Assembly: GCA_036768485.1 (NCBI GenBank)
Contig: JAVLUZ010000154.1
Coordinates: 35,697,769-35,761,768, forward strand
Direction: 5' to 3'
Length of the DNA: 64,000 bases
Origin: Mermis nigrescens
Lineage: Eukaryota > Nematoda > Enoplea > Mermithida > Mermithidae
The notes under the pieces were generated by a model. That model had not been told where the DNA came from. It saw only the letters and a list, made by a program, of their open reading frames with translations, and did not search any database. The position numbers and the translations under genes are program-made. This document shows, piece by piece, positions 1-12,500 of this stretch. Each line of letters opens with the position of its first letter. The first letter of the stretch is position 1.

Positions 1-664
1 CAGAAAAATTTGCGCTATCGATTGAGTGGTTAACGCGCTCAGATACATTATTTTCTATGCGATTCAGAACTGGTTGGGGTTTAAGCATAGTGCTTAGCTC
101 CAAACGCAGTTTACGCATTTCATCCGCATTTTCCTTTTTATCTTGATCAACGCGCGTAGAAAGATCCGAAAATTGCAAATGAATAGCTTGTAGCGCTTTC
201 AAAATAAGATCATTAGTCACATTAGCATTAGCACGCTCTCTGTCGGCATTCATGCTGCGACTATGATTACTTTCTACGTCAGAATCGGGATTTTCGCGCT
301 CCGAACTGGTTTCAGGATTATTTGCCGTGTTAATGGTAGTCGTATTATCAATCATTGTATGATTTGATGAATTGTCAATATTAGGGTCCGATCTAGTTAA
401 CGAAGTTTGATTAATGCGAGATCGCATGGTACTCAAAGATAGTTCATCTTCAGACTGTGTATTACTCGCGGCATGTAGTGACGCGGGTAATTTATCATTA
501 TTCGCCTTAGTCGTTACGTCTCTCATAATTGTGTCATTACTCGCAGAATTACTCGCGCTATTAGAGTCAACAGGCGCGGTAGGTAATTGGCGAGCTGAAG
601 TAGGTGGCGTAGAAGGTTTTTTCAATTTAGCGGGCGGTGTCCGCAAAACCTTTTTTCCTGCCAT
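1..664 (-). CDS. Gag-like open reading frame, cut by the left window edge
   Basis: An uninterrupted minus-strand frame runs from an ATG at 664 to the window edge (221 codons, no stop). The predicted protein starts Lys/Pro-rich, continues through a long low-complexity Asn/Ser/Thr-rich stretch, and ends in a charged, heptad-like segment that could form a coiled coil. This layout fits the N-terminal part of a retrotransposon Gag, and an LTR-like repeat lies about 530 bp upstream at 1198-1676. No zinc knuckle, protease or reverse transcriptase is visible because the rest lies outside the window. A host low-complexity coiled-coil protein cannot be excluded. The open frame is seen directly; the Gag assignment is inference. 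Confidence 0.45.
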   Translation of the reverse strand, partial: MAGKKVLRTPPAKLKKPSTPPTSARQLPTAPVDSNSASNSASNDTIMRDVTTKANNDKLPASLHAASNTQSEDELSLSTMRSRINQTSLTRSDPNIDNSSNHTMIDNTTTINTANNPETSSERENPDSDVESNHSRSMNADRERANANVTNDLILKALQAIHLQFSDLSTRVDQDKKENADEMRKLRLELSTMLKPQPVLNRIENNVSERVNHSIDSANFS

Positions 665-1197
665 TTTTAGGTATCAAAAATGTCGAAAAATGTGACCTTG
701 GGTAAAATAAATTTCAGTACGTCGAAATTTTTCCCAAAATAAATGTTTCGAATTTGGCCTTTGTCGATCCGAAAAACAGGTTTTTCCACGTAAATAGTAC
801 TTCCTTACGTGAAGTAAGATATACCTGACGTGAAATGATCGAAAACAGGTAGGACTAAGCCTAACGCGCAAAAACGTGTACGTGGTTAGAAAAACAGGTA
901 GGTAAACACCCAAATGACGGAATTTCGTCGTCAAGAGAGAAAAATGATGAATCGTCGCCTGTGGGTCGACGTTTATAGAAAAATGCGAGCGTGAGAGCTG
1001 CCTTCGTCGATAAAAGTTTCGACGGAAATAGAAAAATAACGATGACTTTACCACGATACACAAAATCTTTACCACGGACGCTTACTTAAATTGCGCACTG
1101 CCACGATCGCGGTCGATACAACAACAAAGGTGAACGAAATGTTACACATTCTTAGATGGCCAAAATGATAAATTTTTGGATCGAAAAATAATTTTAC

Positions 1198-1676
1198 GAT
1201 GATTGATCAGCTCGGCTGTAGCTAGCAGCCTAAAGGAGGGAACGTCCAATGTAAATGTAGCCGGTTCGATCTGGGTCTACAGAATCGTCACAGATACGAA
1301 CCGTGCTAACATTCACCTGCGAGATTTACCTAGGTACGTAGGTACTTAAGTCTACGCTTAGTGCTGGCCCCGATCGCGCGGCTCTGAATGGCTTTCGATC
1401 TTTGGACCCTTACAGACCTTACGGCTTCGATCCCCTCAGCCCTAATATTGCTGGCTGCTTCTCGTCGGGTGATCTCAGCAGCTACGCCCTAAGACCTAAG
1501 GCTACCTACCTAGTCTCGGTATTTGCCGCGGAGGTCAGTTGACCTATCTCAAGCTCAAGTTGTTTATTTAACTTATTTTCAATCAGTGCCTGATCAGAAA
1601 TGTTTTTGGTTCCTAATATGTGTAGCACGCTGAACAATGAAAACAACAACAACGAGCTCTACGCTGATCAATCATC
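1198..1676. repeat. LTR-like or TIR repeat, about 480 bp
   Basis: The segment is bounded by a perfect 14-bp inverted repeat (1198-1211 and 1663-1676). Inside it lie TG...CA-type ends (TGATCAGC at 1204, GCTGATCA ending 1670), as expected for an LTR. A diverged relative in the opposite orientation begins near 5637 and shares the GGAACCAAAACATTTCTGA block and several later blocks. It lies upstream of the gag-like frame at 1-664, which favours a 5' LTR. No tRNA primer-binding site was recognised, so a nonautonomous TIR element remains possible. Confidence 0.45.
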
Positions 1677-2948
1677 CTTAAAAATTAAATAATATTTTTG
1701 ATCAATTTTTGGCTTGAGAAATAAATTATGATTTCCAAATAAAATAAACTATCATACGAAATTTACCTATCAGTCCACTATGATGGGTAGAAGTCCTCGA
1801 CGTAGGGATGGTGGCCGACCTAACCCTCGGTATAACCAAAAACCACTGGGTAGGTTTTCTCTAATTTTAATTCGACGCAGAAATCACGGCCTACAGCCGG
1901 ACAACAAAATACGCAAAAGAAAAACGATAATGTACAGAGTGTACAGTCAAATAACCGGCCAACGAAAAACCAAAAGCCAGACTCTAAACTACAACGTTAC
2001 GTATACTGGCCTCAAGGGCCATTACAGTAAAACAAATAAAGATCAAATTAACGTAATACTGATAAGCCTTTATCTCAGATCGAATATTCTCGATTGCACA
2101 AGCGGTATGCATGAAACGATTACTATTATCATACACTTAACTCTATGCTACCGGACAAGTATCTAAATGTTTTTTATTATTGAAAATTTGGGGAAATAAT
2201 GGGAAGACCGAAGGCATAGCCCACAGTGCACTATCATAGATAGCTACTAGTATTGGCTATGTTATGGCTATCGCGAACTGCTAAGGCAGGTTCGCCTATA
2301 CGTGTAACTCTCGTAGTTACAAAAATGAGTGCAAATCAGTAGTAGTATAGATTTTCGGGCGCGGATAAAAAACCGGAACGTTCTAGCTGCTAAAACTGTT
2401 GAGAAATATGATAAAGTTAAGGGGCAGCAGAATTAGGTGGTATCAGCCGAAATTGATGAATCCACGGACTTTCTATATGGGTATACTCGAATTCCCTCAA
2501 AGAATGCATGCTCGCAAAAGCACACTCAAACTCGTCCTGACCGTCGGTGCTTTCCGCTTCTTCACTGATACATGTGCCCACCACAGTGATTCCTTACATA
2601 TTCACCTGTCAGTACATACATTGAATAAAATTTAAAAATGCGCGCGGGAGCTTTGCATCTTCCTTTTAAAAGGTAATTTTTCCTGTGTTTCTAGAAAAAT
2701 TTGGCGCGAAACATTTTGATTCGCTAATGACCGATTTCACAGAAGTCTTCCCTACCAATCCCATGACAGCCTCTTCATTATTATCCAATCAGACCGTAGC
2801 CCTTAGCCCTCAGAGAATATAGCAAGTCTTTCGATTTCTGTGATACAGTAATTTTTGTAAATAGATAATTTTCTTAAAGGAAGGTACTTGATCATTTTCG
2901 GTAAGGCTTAACTAACAACAGAAATCAGCTTCACTAACAACAGAAATA
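1677..2948. other. No recognised gene
   Basis: Short open frames occur here (the longest at 1780-2166, plus strand, rich in Arg and Asn), but none resembles a known domain and none is flanked by convincing splice sites. Nothing else was recognised. Confidence 0.4.
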
Positions 2949-3300
2949 TGAAAAACGAAACTAACTTATTTTGTTTTGTTTCATGTCTTGCAGCTAATCA
3001 CGTTATATTCTACAGTAAAATGAGTTACACACACAGTCTGTTTCATGGAACTTTATATGTCCCACATTAACGCTTATGTACCTACCAATGAAAAACTAAC
3101 TTATTTTGTTTTGTTTCATGTCTTGCAGCTGTTACGTGATATTCTACAGTATAATGAGTTTCACATAGTCTGTTTCATTGAACTTTATACGTCCCATATC
3201 AATGTTTACGTACCTATCATAATGTTTATATGCCTATAACATTTGAACTCCTTTACACTAATGCGGTTCTCGTCATATTCTACAGTATAATGAGTTACAA
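2949..3300. repeat. Tandem duplication, about 140-bp unit
   Basis: Two head-to-tail copies (about 2949-3088 and 3089-3228) share the blocks CTAACTTATTTTGTTTTG, TTTCATGTCTTGCAGCT and ATATTCTACAGTA. A partial third copy is at about 3262-3300. The copies differ at scattered positions, so the duplication is not recent. Confidence 0.75.
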
Positions 3301-4393
3301 AGGGGTCAAACACATCCGCCTATATCTTTATTATACCAAATAAACTTATCACATGACTAACTGATGCTTCGACATCTCGTTTATCGATTCAGGATCGCTT
3401 CACTCTTTCAGTTGTTCTGCTTCCCCTTTGCTCTGTCATATTTCCATCAGCTTTGCAGCGAGAGCGTTCCGGTTTCTTTTCCTCAGCTCGGTCTTTACTC
3501 TTCTTCCTTATTTCATCCATCTCTCACTGCTTCTCCACTCGCTGTTCGCTAATTCGCAAACTCAGTTATAACGAAATCCACCCCGGCTTTTATACCTACA
3601 TTTTTCCATTTTTTCATTTCCGGCTTTTACATTTTTTCCCCCTTTTTCATTTCCATTTCCAGATTTTCCCTTGCCTCCGTGAACCGATTCCGAAATTTTT
3701 TTTCCCACATCTCGAAATTTTGATTTGCAAAAATCCCTAAATGTGGAAAAATGGTGCCCCCCAAAACAAAATCCCTAAATACGGGCCTAGGCCTGATCCT
3801 GTTAATCGATTTTGATTTAATTTTTAGACTTAAGCTGAGTTTTATGAAAAATAGAGTTTCAGACTGCTTAGGTCGATTGAGCTCCGGCTTCTGACGACAG
3901 AAAGCTGTGGTATTATTGTGTCTGGCGCCTGCCTTTCCCTTTTTTGCTGCTGCTCTATTTGACTACAGTAATTCTTATAAGCGTTTTGTTATGCGAAAGT
4001 GATATAACTTTGCTCAACTTAAAAAATCCGCCAAAACCGTCAAAAGCGTATCAAAATCCGTCACAAAACCCGCCAAAAACCCCCTTCCCGTCAAAAACCC
4101 ATCAACGCACCCAAAAAACCGTCAATCTGACGGGAAAAAGGTCACACCTGACAACACTGGTCTGGCGCACACCCACTCCTTTTGTTGTGTGTGTACACAT
4201 AGGGTTTCCCTACAGTATATGCATTAGTAAATATATATGTAATTAAGCATATAATGGTACCTGCATTACTAGATTTTTTATTCGCTTGTGAGTCTTTGAC
4301 GCTTTCACTCGTGACAATTAAAACTGTTTTGAACGCATTTATCATCCCCTATCTTAATGATTCGAACGAACTCCTGTTATGCATAGCCAGTTT
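3301..4393. other. No recognised gene
   Basis: The region is AT-rich with pyrimidine-rich runs around 3400-3700 that create spurious open frames. A decayed high-copy repeat of the kind ending in runs of C is likely around 4060-4200. No coding evidence. Confidence 0.4.
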
Positions 4394-4562
4394 TATAGTC
4401 TGTTTCATTTGACTTCGGTCATAAATTTTAAAAATATCTCCGGCAATAAGTTGACAGATTGCGATCATAGCATTGATCTCATATATGATAATCGTAACCC
4501 TCGGCTTACTGTCATAAAAAATTCTTAGAATTTATGCACGAAATTATGTGAAACAGACTATA
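4394..4562. mobile_element. 169-bp MITE, TATAGTCTGTTTCA family
   Basis: Terminal inverted repeats read TATAGTCTGTTTCA at the left and TGTGAAACAGACTATA at the right. The same unit occurs at 7792, 19886, 21438, 34611, 43028, 46591 and 47964 in both orientations. All copies are 160-173 bp and share an internal inverted core (CAGCTTATTGTCGG and CGACAGTAAGCC). It has no coding capacity. A TA target would suggest a Tc1/mariner-type relative, but that is inference. Confidence 0.85.
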
Positions 4563-5636
4563 AATGTCACGAGTGAAATCAACGCATTCAAAAACGAATG
4601 AAAACTTTTGTCGCAGGTATGTATGTATGTATATCCGAAAACGAAGCAGGTATACTCTGCCGCCTGCAGAAGGAAGTTGCACCTTTGACGTAAAAATTCA
4701 TAACATGAAGAGAATATTCCTAAAAGAGAAGCAATCACTAATCAAAAGGCAACATGCGCAAACAAACGAATAAAATCTTGTGATGCAGGTACCTACTATT
4801 ATATGCTTAATTATATTCACTAACGCGTATACTGTAGATACCTTATGTACACATGTAACCGAGGTCGTTACACAGTACGAACTTTCACGATCGTTTACAT
4901 TCTGGACGCTTTTTATCGTATCGGAATCAATACAGTATTCAACGTAACTTTTGGATTGGTGCTACCAAAATGCCGGTAGCTCTCAGTCGTCGCTTCGCAA
5001 TTAGCCCCTTTGCACGCATTAATTCCTCAGCCAATCAAGCATCCATCTGTGGGATGAGTTAGCTTGTCTTAGCGCCTGCAGATTCGTACACTTTCCCCAT
5101 ATTTTTTATCTTTAAAACATGTGAGGACTTGACTGGTCTTTTGTCAAGAATGCGTTGAGAACAGTCGAGTGCGATATTTGTCTTAACAAAGTAAAAAGAA
5201 CATATGTCATATGACTCTGTCTACAAGTTATCTCATTTGTTGTTTGTTTTCTTGTATCTAAACTTACTGTCGCCTGATTGTCCTGTTATATACTCTTGTA
5301 TTATTGAATTTCTCCACTCTTGACTTCATTATTGGACTTTTTGGCCATTTGCTGTCGAGTCGTTATTTTCGCTCGCGCTGTACCTGTAAAAAATATATAA
5401 TGTTAGATTTCATTTTGCGCTAGAGCTGTGTTTTATTTATTCGTTTATTAAAGTGAGTTATAGTTACTCAGAGGTGACATATACCATGCGTGTAACTCGA
5501 CACACGCTGGTTGGGCCGACGATTTTAGTGCCCTATTTGAAAAGGTGAATCATTTTTTGTATTACCTTTTCATTCGGAAATTCATTTACTCATTTTCGAA
5601 CCTAAAACCCAAAAAATTATTATCTTATTTTTATGT
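4563..5636. other. No recognised gene
   Basis: No exon-like conservation, RNA gene or intact mobile-element end was recognised on either strand. Confidence 0.35.
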
Positions 5637-7135
5637 AGGATGACTGTCCAGCATAGAACTTGCTGTTGTCGGAATAAATGTCTAGAGTGCTACTACTATT
5701 AGGAACCAAAACATTTCTGAAAGTGAGCATTGGATTCGAAAACCAGTTAAATTATCAAGTTGAGAATTTCTGGGGTTTTGGGAAAAGGTCAATTGACCAT
5801 CACGAGCAATTTCCGGGGTCTTATCAGAAGTAGGTTCTAGAGCGTAGCTGCCCGGTGATCCTCCGACGTAATAGCGGTCAGCAATATTAGGACTGAGGAG
5901 ATTGAGGCCGTAGGATTTAAGGGGTCAATCGGTTGGGTCGAGCTTTATGCCAACCTAGCCACCGACAATCCGGCGCTGAGAGTAGCATAAGTACTTAAGT
6001 GAGTTTTGGAAGGTAAATACTAGCCGTCCCTGTGTCGAAAACGCACACAAGGCTCTAGTATTTATATATAAAAAATTAAAAAATCGACTAAAAATTAACC
6101 AAATCAATTCTTTATTTCACCATTTTCTACTCATCCAGCAAAAACACGGAGTATCTAATGACCTTTGTACGGTTTGACAGCAGACCGGCAACCAACCGGA
6201 CGAAAAACTAAATTTTAACGTATGGATGCAGTTACTTCGAAGCATTCCATGAAATATGGTAACCAGGGCTGCGTATGTACTTACTCAGAAATTGAATATT
6301 GAACAGGACACACGTCTTCTGGACAATATTACCTGACGAGGAAAGACTCAAGTAGAAATGTCTTGACATCAGCTCTTGTAGTCTATGTCAATCTGGACAA
6401 TATTACCTGATGAGGAAAGACTCAAGCAGAAATGTTTTGACAACCGAACCAGCGCTGAGAGTAGCTTAAGTACTTAAGTAAGCTGAAGGTAAATACTAGC
6501 CGTCCCTGTGCTCGCAAACGTACACAAGGCTCTAGTATTTATATATACACACAAAAGGTGAGTGTGCACCAGACACAATAATACCGAAAGCTGCTTATTA
6601 AGTTAAGCATAAGAGTCCTTCGGACGAAGATTTGCATAAATTTGCATTGTTTAAAAACAAGTTTTTGAAGCACATAAACAGTTTGTCTGTCATCAGCATG
6701 TCTGAAATACCTAGAAACTGAACTTTTGTCGATTTGACTCACGAAACCTGCATTTTGTCAGCGTGATCTTACTGCAGATTCCTAAAAATTTACAAAGCAA
6801 TAATAGCTCAAATATTCTGTGAAATAATGGGCGGTTTTTAACCAAATCAATTCTTTATTTCACCATTTTCTACTCATCCAGCAAAAACACGGAGTATCTA
6901 AAGACCTTGTAGTAACGGTTTGACAGCAGACCGGCAACCAACCGACGAAAAACTAAATTTTAACGTATGGATACAGTACTTCGAAGCATTCCATGAAATA
7001 TGGTAACCAGGGCTGCATATGTACTTACTCAGAAATTGAATGACTGAACAGGACACTTATGTCTTCTGGGCAATATTACCTGACGAGAGAAAGACTCAAG
7101 TAGAAATGTTTTGACATCAGCTCTTGTAGTCTATT
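5637..7135. repeat. LTR-like relative followed by interleaved local duplications
   Basis: About 5637-6068 is a plus-strand relative of the repeat at 1198-1676. Its end block (5978-6068, GCGCTGAGAGTAGC...CTAGTATTTATATATA) recurs at 6450-6545. The block after it (about 6095-6380, ACCAAATCAATTCTTTATTT onward) recurs at 6840-7130. A sub-block containing CAATATTACCTGA occurs three times, near 6325, 6395 and 7073. The pattern implies successive partial duplications, perhaps of one nonautonomous element. Confidence 0.7.
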
Positions 7136-7235
7136 TTCCCTGAAGATGCTGCAGAAAACGCTTATACGAGAATGCTGCAGTAAGTTTTTGGCATCTCATT
7201 ACTTTAGACCAATTTTGCAGTCAATATAAATATAC

Positions 7236-9300
7236 CAGCGAAAACGCGTTAGCGCGCGTACATAAAATATAGGTACTTGGGCAGCACTAACACCCGTGCA
7301 CCCCTACAGCTATAACAAGACACATCTGGCGGGTGCGCGTTATTTTTAAAGATGGATAATGAAAAAAAGATTATGCGCTTGTTTGTTTTTGTTTACACTC
7401 AATACGGCTGTGTAAAGAAGGTGTGAAGTTTTGAGCATAACGTTATAACATACGAGTATAGCGAATTTTAGTGGTTTTTTCTGCAGCTTATACACAACTC
7501 TCTGTGAACGCTTTATACAATTTAATAGTACGGAGTGTGTAGATAAAATTCTCTAGGGAAACATTTTTTGTTTTTGTAAATTCCGCGCTCAGTTCTCGAA
7601 TGGGAGTGTGAAGAGTGTGAAAATCAGGGGATGAAATGACATATTTTTTCGAGTTTTCCAATTTGTTTACGTCTGCCAACAAAACCCGGTTATTAGTTTC
7701 TCAAAATTTTTTCCGATAGAAACGTATTAACGGGTCATGGGCTACTTTCTGCTACCAGCACTCTTTTTTACGCTCAATACAAAGTTAGATCTATAGTCAG
7801 TTTCACATAACTTCGTGCATAAATTTTAAGAATTTTTCATCAACAGTAAGCCAAGGGCTACGATAGTTATATATCAGATTGACGCTATAATCGCAATCTG
7901 TCAGCTTATTGTCGGGGATAGTTTTAAAATTTATGACCGAAGTTGTATGAAACAGAATATGAGACGTTTAAACTTTACACTCTAGATAATTGTGTAAAAA
8001 AACAGATTTCGTCTTAGGTTTCTCTAACATGTTTTCTCTGCTGATAAGTCGGAATAAATTGAATAAAATAGAGATAGAGTATCTTCTGCGGGTTACGTTG
8101 CAGCAAAACCGCGATTTTTTGAATGCGATATTGAGTTGTTTATGGGGGGTGTAATGTTCGAAATCAGGGGTGCAAAATTAGCGAAGAAACAAGTTTTTTC
8201 CTATTTTGATTGATAAATATCTCAAATATTTTGTGGAGCAAAAGTTCTGCACATGCAAACGTTCTACAATTTAGAGGCTGCACACTGGCTTGAACCGGAA
8301 TTTGCTTACACTCAATTGGGAGTTAAGTTAAGATTTTTAAAGTTTACAATCAGGTGGATGGTAGAAAATACATTTTTGTCCGTTTTTGTTCGCCCTTTAT
8401 CCGTTTAGAAGTTGAGATAGGTCGAATAGAACAAAAATAAAAGTACTCTCTAGGATACACGTCACAGCAAATTACGTTTATTTACATCCAATATTTAGCT
8501 TTTTCGGGAGGTGAAAAGTCAAAAATTGGGTGTTAAACGTGTTTCTGTCTTGTTTTTTCCTTTATTTTACACTTCTCCGGTTATTAGTCAAGACTCAATC
8601 TCCTGTCTAAAAATGTACCAGAAATTAAATGTGATAGTGCCAGTTGGGCTCGTTTGTTCACACTCGACAGTGTTGTAAAGTGATAACTAATATTTATTTG
8701 CCATCAGGCCATTTTAGGAGACTTAATTTTTCATAAATATATATCGTAATATCAGACTTATATCAGAATTGCGAATCAAACTAAAAATCTTCTTTACAAT
8801 GTGATTTTGTAACATTTGTAAACTTTACACTGAAAATTAACTTCAGTTCTAGAGCCTTGCAGAAGCCTGATTTTTTAATGTTCTACGTAACGTCAGAATT
8901 ACGAATCTGAATCTTAGTTCTCTACACCCAGTAGTTGTGTAAAGTATGAACTACTCATTTATTGATAATGTGTACTTAATAATACTACAAATTTATTTTA
9001 CTTTTCAGAGCGTTGCAAAGCGTAAAATTTTCTCAAAATATGTTCCAGTAAGGTCACGATTACGAATCTGACTGTATGGTTTCTGTACACTAAGTACGTA
9101 TGTAAAGTTTACGGACCTTTTGAACAATTTCCCCGCCACCGTTTTATGAGGGACGAAATAAAGATACAGTAATCAAATTTTAGGTATGAATGTAAACAAC
9201 CTTTATTTACTTCTGCACAAAAAATTAGCAAAATACGATGTAAACTGATGTTTACACTGAGCTTCAATAGTAGTTTACAACACGTTTTATATTGACTTAA
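7236..9300 (+). repeat. V-family modular repeat, copy 1
   Basis: It starts with a hairpin-forming AACGCGTTAGCGCGCGT block and a C-rich segment. It continues as a series of degenerate modules of about 150 bp, each containing versions of TTACGAATCTGAC and the near-palindrome GTGTAAAGTTTACAC. Related copies lie at 9569-14100 (+), 22985-23770 (-) and 43270-45202 (-). No coding capacity is visible. The right boundary is uncertain, and a MITE is inserted at 7792-7960. Confidence 0.65.
7792..7960. mobile_element. MITE, TATAGTCTGTTTCA family, nested in V copy 1
   Basis: Ends read TATAGTCAGTTTCACATAA and ATGAAACAGAATAT, with the family core between them. It sits inside V-family copy 1, so it inserted after that repeat. 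Confidence 0.8.
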
Positions 9301-9356
9301 CTGAATTGGCTGTTGCCGGCTGGCTTCTTAAACCAGTTATGCCATTTCTAGAATGA

Positions 9357-9551
9357 GATAGAATTTTACTGGATAAGTCGTCGGCTGTAAAATTTCTGCA
9401 AGATCGCGGAATACTTTCCAATAGTCGATTTTGTCGTAATGGCCATGAAATGACCATTAGTTTAATTGATAAAGAGGATCGCTGGCGATGCAATGCCCGA
9501 AATTGTCGACAATACATATCGTTACGAAAAGGGACGTGGCTCGAAATTTGA
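9357..9551 (+). pseudogene. Merlin/IS1016-like transposase N-terminal exon, broken
   Basis: One frame reads through FLQDRGIL, CRNGHEMTI, RWRCNARNCRQYISLRKG and TWLE before a stop at 9549. The pattern Cys-x2-GH-x-M, then RWRC, CR and S-x-RxGTW-[LF]-E is the zinc-binding N-terminal signature of IS1016/Merlin-type (ISXO2-like) transposases. The frame is closed upstream by a TGA at 9354, breaks in the conserved GTWxE block, and is followed 17 bp later by the end of V copy 2. No DDE catalytic region was found nearby, so this is a fragment. The family call rests on motif recognition. Confidence 0.6.
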
Positions 9552-9568
9552 CGAACAAAGACACTCTC

Positions 9569-12500
9569 TTATCATAGGTAGCGCGTTAGCGCGTTACCTA
9601 TTATATACTTGGGTACCCCCAACAAATGTCCCCCCCACAGCTATAACGGCACACATCTAGGAAGTGCGGTTTTTTTAAAAAGTAGATAATAAAAAATTTA
9701 GATACCCTTTTTTTGTTTACACTCAATACCGAGCTAGTCGCGACTGTGTAAAGTTTACACCGAAAATTCAAATGATCGGCGGAGGGCCAGTTTTCATTTT
9801 AAAAATGTTTTCCTTGATTAGTAGGTTACGAATCTGGTCTTAAAATTTCTTTACACTCATTAGTTGTTGCACAGGAGTGTAAATTTTACGTTTTTTTACT
9901 GTTTTCTTGTGCACGAGCATATCTAACTCAGTTTTACATTCTATGCAGTCTGATTGGTTTCAAAAGGTAGACGTTTTATAAAATCTAGAGGAGCATTTTT
10001 AAATAATATTTTCAAATTTAGAGGTGGTTTATTGTGGAAGTCTGGGACAAAAAAAAATTTTCCTGCCAATATTCTCCAACTTAGTAGACAGAACGTGGTA
10101 ACTATCTTTAAAATGTGCCTCGTCCTAAGCGCTACACGTAAAATTTATTTTGTTTCTTTACAATCAATATTGCGTTATTAGTGCAGGTGTAAACTTTACA
10201 CTAAAAAATTTTTCCGCCCAGAGCGTCGTGGATGATGAATTTTTTCAAAAAATGTTCTCCGTAAGGTCAGAATAATGAATCCGACCTTTAAACTTTTCTA
10301 CAGCCAGTGTTCGTTGAGGTATGAAGATGTGATCTTTGAATTATACATCTATTTTCTAATGCCGATAGATAACTCCGTATTGCATATTGTTTGATCAGAT
10401 TTTTCTTATTTCAGAGGTTTTTGACTCGTCTTTAATAAATAATTATTTTTATTATCATTTATGCACTATTCTAAAACTTCAGCAGAATAATGAATATTTT
10501 TCAATGTAGTGTAATCAATCTGAAATCTTGTCTGCGAGTTTAGTTGGTGCAATGGCTGACGTATCCGTTCTCGCATGTGCATTTAAAAACGAATAATGGG
10601 TTCAAGTCTTCTGAATAATAACTTTTTTCATTTATTTAATTCTTTTGGCAAAACCATGCACTTCATTTGACTTATTCATCTATTTAGGTTCTGCAGATCA
10701 CACTTTTTTGTTTTTTGAATTTCGTTTTAGTTCTCGAATAGAGTGTAAAGAATGCGAAAAATCTGGGGGTAAAAAGATACATTTTGGTCGAGTTTTCGAC
10801 TTGTTTATGTCTGCCAACAAGTCCGGTTATGAGTTTTAAGAAATTGTTTCTATAGAAATGTACTACGGATTAAGGGCTATCTTGTGCTTACCAAGCAAAC
10901 TTTCCTACAATCAATACGCAGTTAGTACCAGGGAGTTTAAACTTTACACTCTAGTGGATGAGTAAAAAACAGATTTTGTCCGAGATTTATCTGCCAACTT
11001 TTTGGGTTATGAGTTGGGATGAATGGATAAAATAGAAATAATGTAACTTCTAAGAGCTAAACGTCGAAGCAAGCCGCGTTCAGAAAAACGTGATATTCAG
11101 TTGTTTATGGTGATGTAAAGTTCAAAATAGTTAGGTGTAAAGTGGGCGAAAAAACAGGGTTTTTTCGTATTTTGATTGGTAAATCAAATCAAATATTTTG
11201 CGTAACATAACTTTGGTACATACAAACGTACTACAATCAAAGAGCTACAAACTGGCCCGAACCGAATTTATTTACACTTAATGGGGCGTTAGGTTAAGAT
11301 TATTAAAGCTTATAATGTGGTGGACAGTGGAAAATACGTGTTTGTCCATTTTTTTGTTCGCCACTTTCTCTGTTCAGAAGTCGGGCGAGGTCGAATAAGA
11401 TAAAAATAAAGTATTTTCTGAGGGGTACGCGTCACAGCGAATTGCGTTTGTTTACATCAATCTTAGCTTTTTCGGGAGGTGTAAAGTCAAAAAATGGGGA
11501 GTTAAACGTGTTTCTGTCTTGTTTTTTTCTGCCAAGTTCTGGGTTATGAGTCTGGGGCCGGTATTATAATATTAAGAACGTGCTTAACTTTAAGCACATG
11601 CTTAAGTCCTTAAGTACGTGCTTCATTAAGTACGAACTTAAGTCGGTATTATAAAAAAATTTAAGCACGTACTTAGTTAAGCACGTGCTTAAATTTTTTT
11701 ATAATACCGACTTAAGTTCGTACTTAAAACAGAATTTCTGACAAGTTCAACCAAGGCTGCGTAGGTCAAAAATTAATAATACCTGAGAAATGGCTACATG
11801 GGTCAATTTTCGGAGCTGAGAACGAATCTGAAGTTTTTTTAAATAAAACTGAAAATTCATCGAACTACAGTATGCAAAGTATGAAAATTTGCATTTTTTA
11901 CATTCTTTATCACTTTTCTACTGAATAGTGCCACAAATTTTAGGCGATTTCTCTGAGGTTAAGACTTTGTACATTCATGTACATTAGAGTGTCCAACAAT
12001 ATACAATAAAAATCTTTAGCCCAGATGTTCTCTTGTTTAGTCAACAGTGTTTCTAATACCCTTTTTCATCTTTACAATTAAAATTTTTATGGCAAAAATA
12101 GTCACTACACTATTAAGCTAATTTTGCGTGATAAAAAATATTTTTGCTCATAAATGCAAGAAGGGGCGCCTCGTCTATGGTGACAAAATCATTAAAATAA
12201 ATATACGCTATTTAACCAAATGTGCAAAAATAAAGATAAACAGGGTGTCCTCATTTGGAAAATCGTTGTTTATTGTGTGATTTATCGTTAGCCAGTAAAA
12301 TTTTGCACTTTTGTACAAGTTAAGGTGTCGAACAATGCACAATAGACACCTTAAGCCAAGCAAGTTTCTTGCTTGGTCTACAGGTTTTTCATATTGCTTG
12401 TCTTCTTTTCAAATATCAAAAAAAATTTGCAAAATAGTCACCGCTGAGCTATTTTTGTGTAGCAATCAAAATTTGTCCATAAATACAAGGTGTGCCTCAG

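Noticed and set aside
1780..2166. 128-codon basic open frame
   Set aside because: No recognisable domain, no homologous copy in the window and no splice support.
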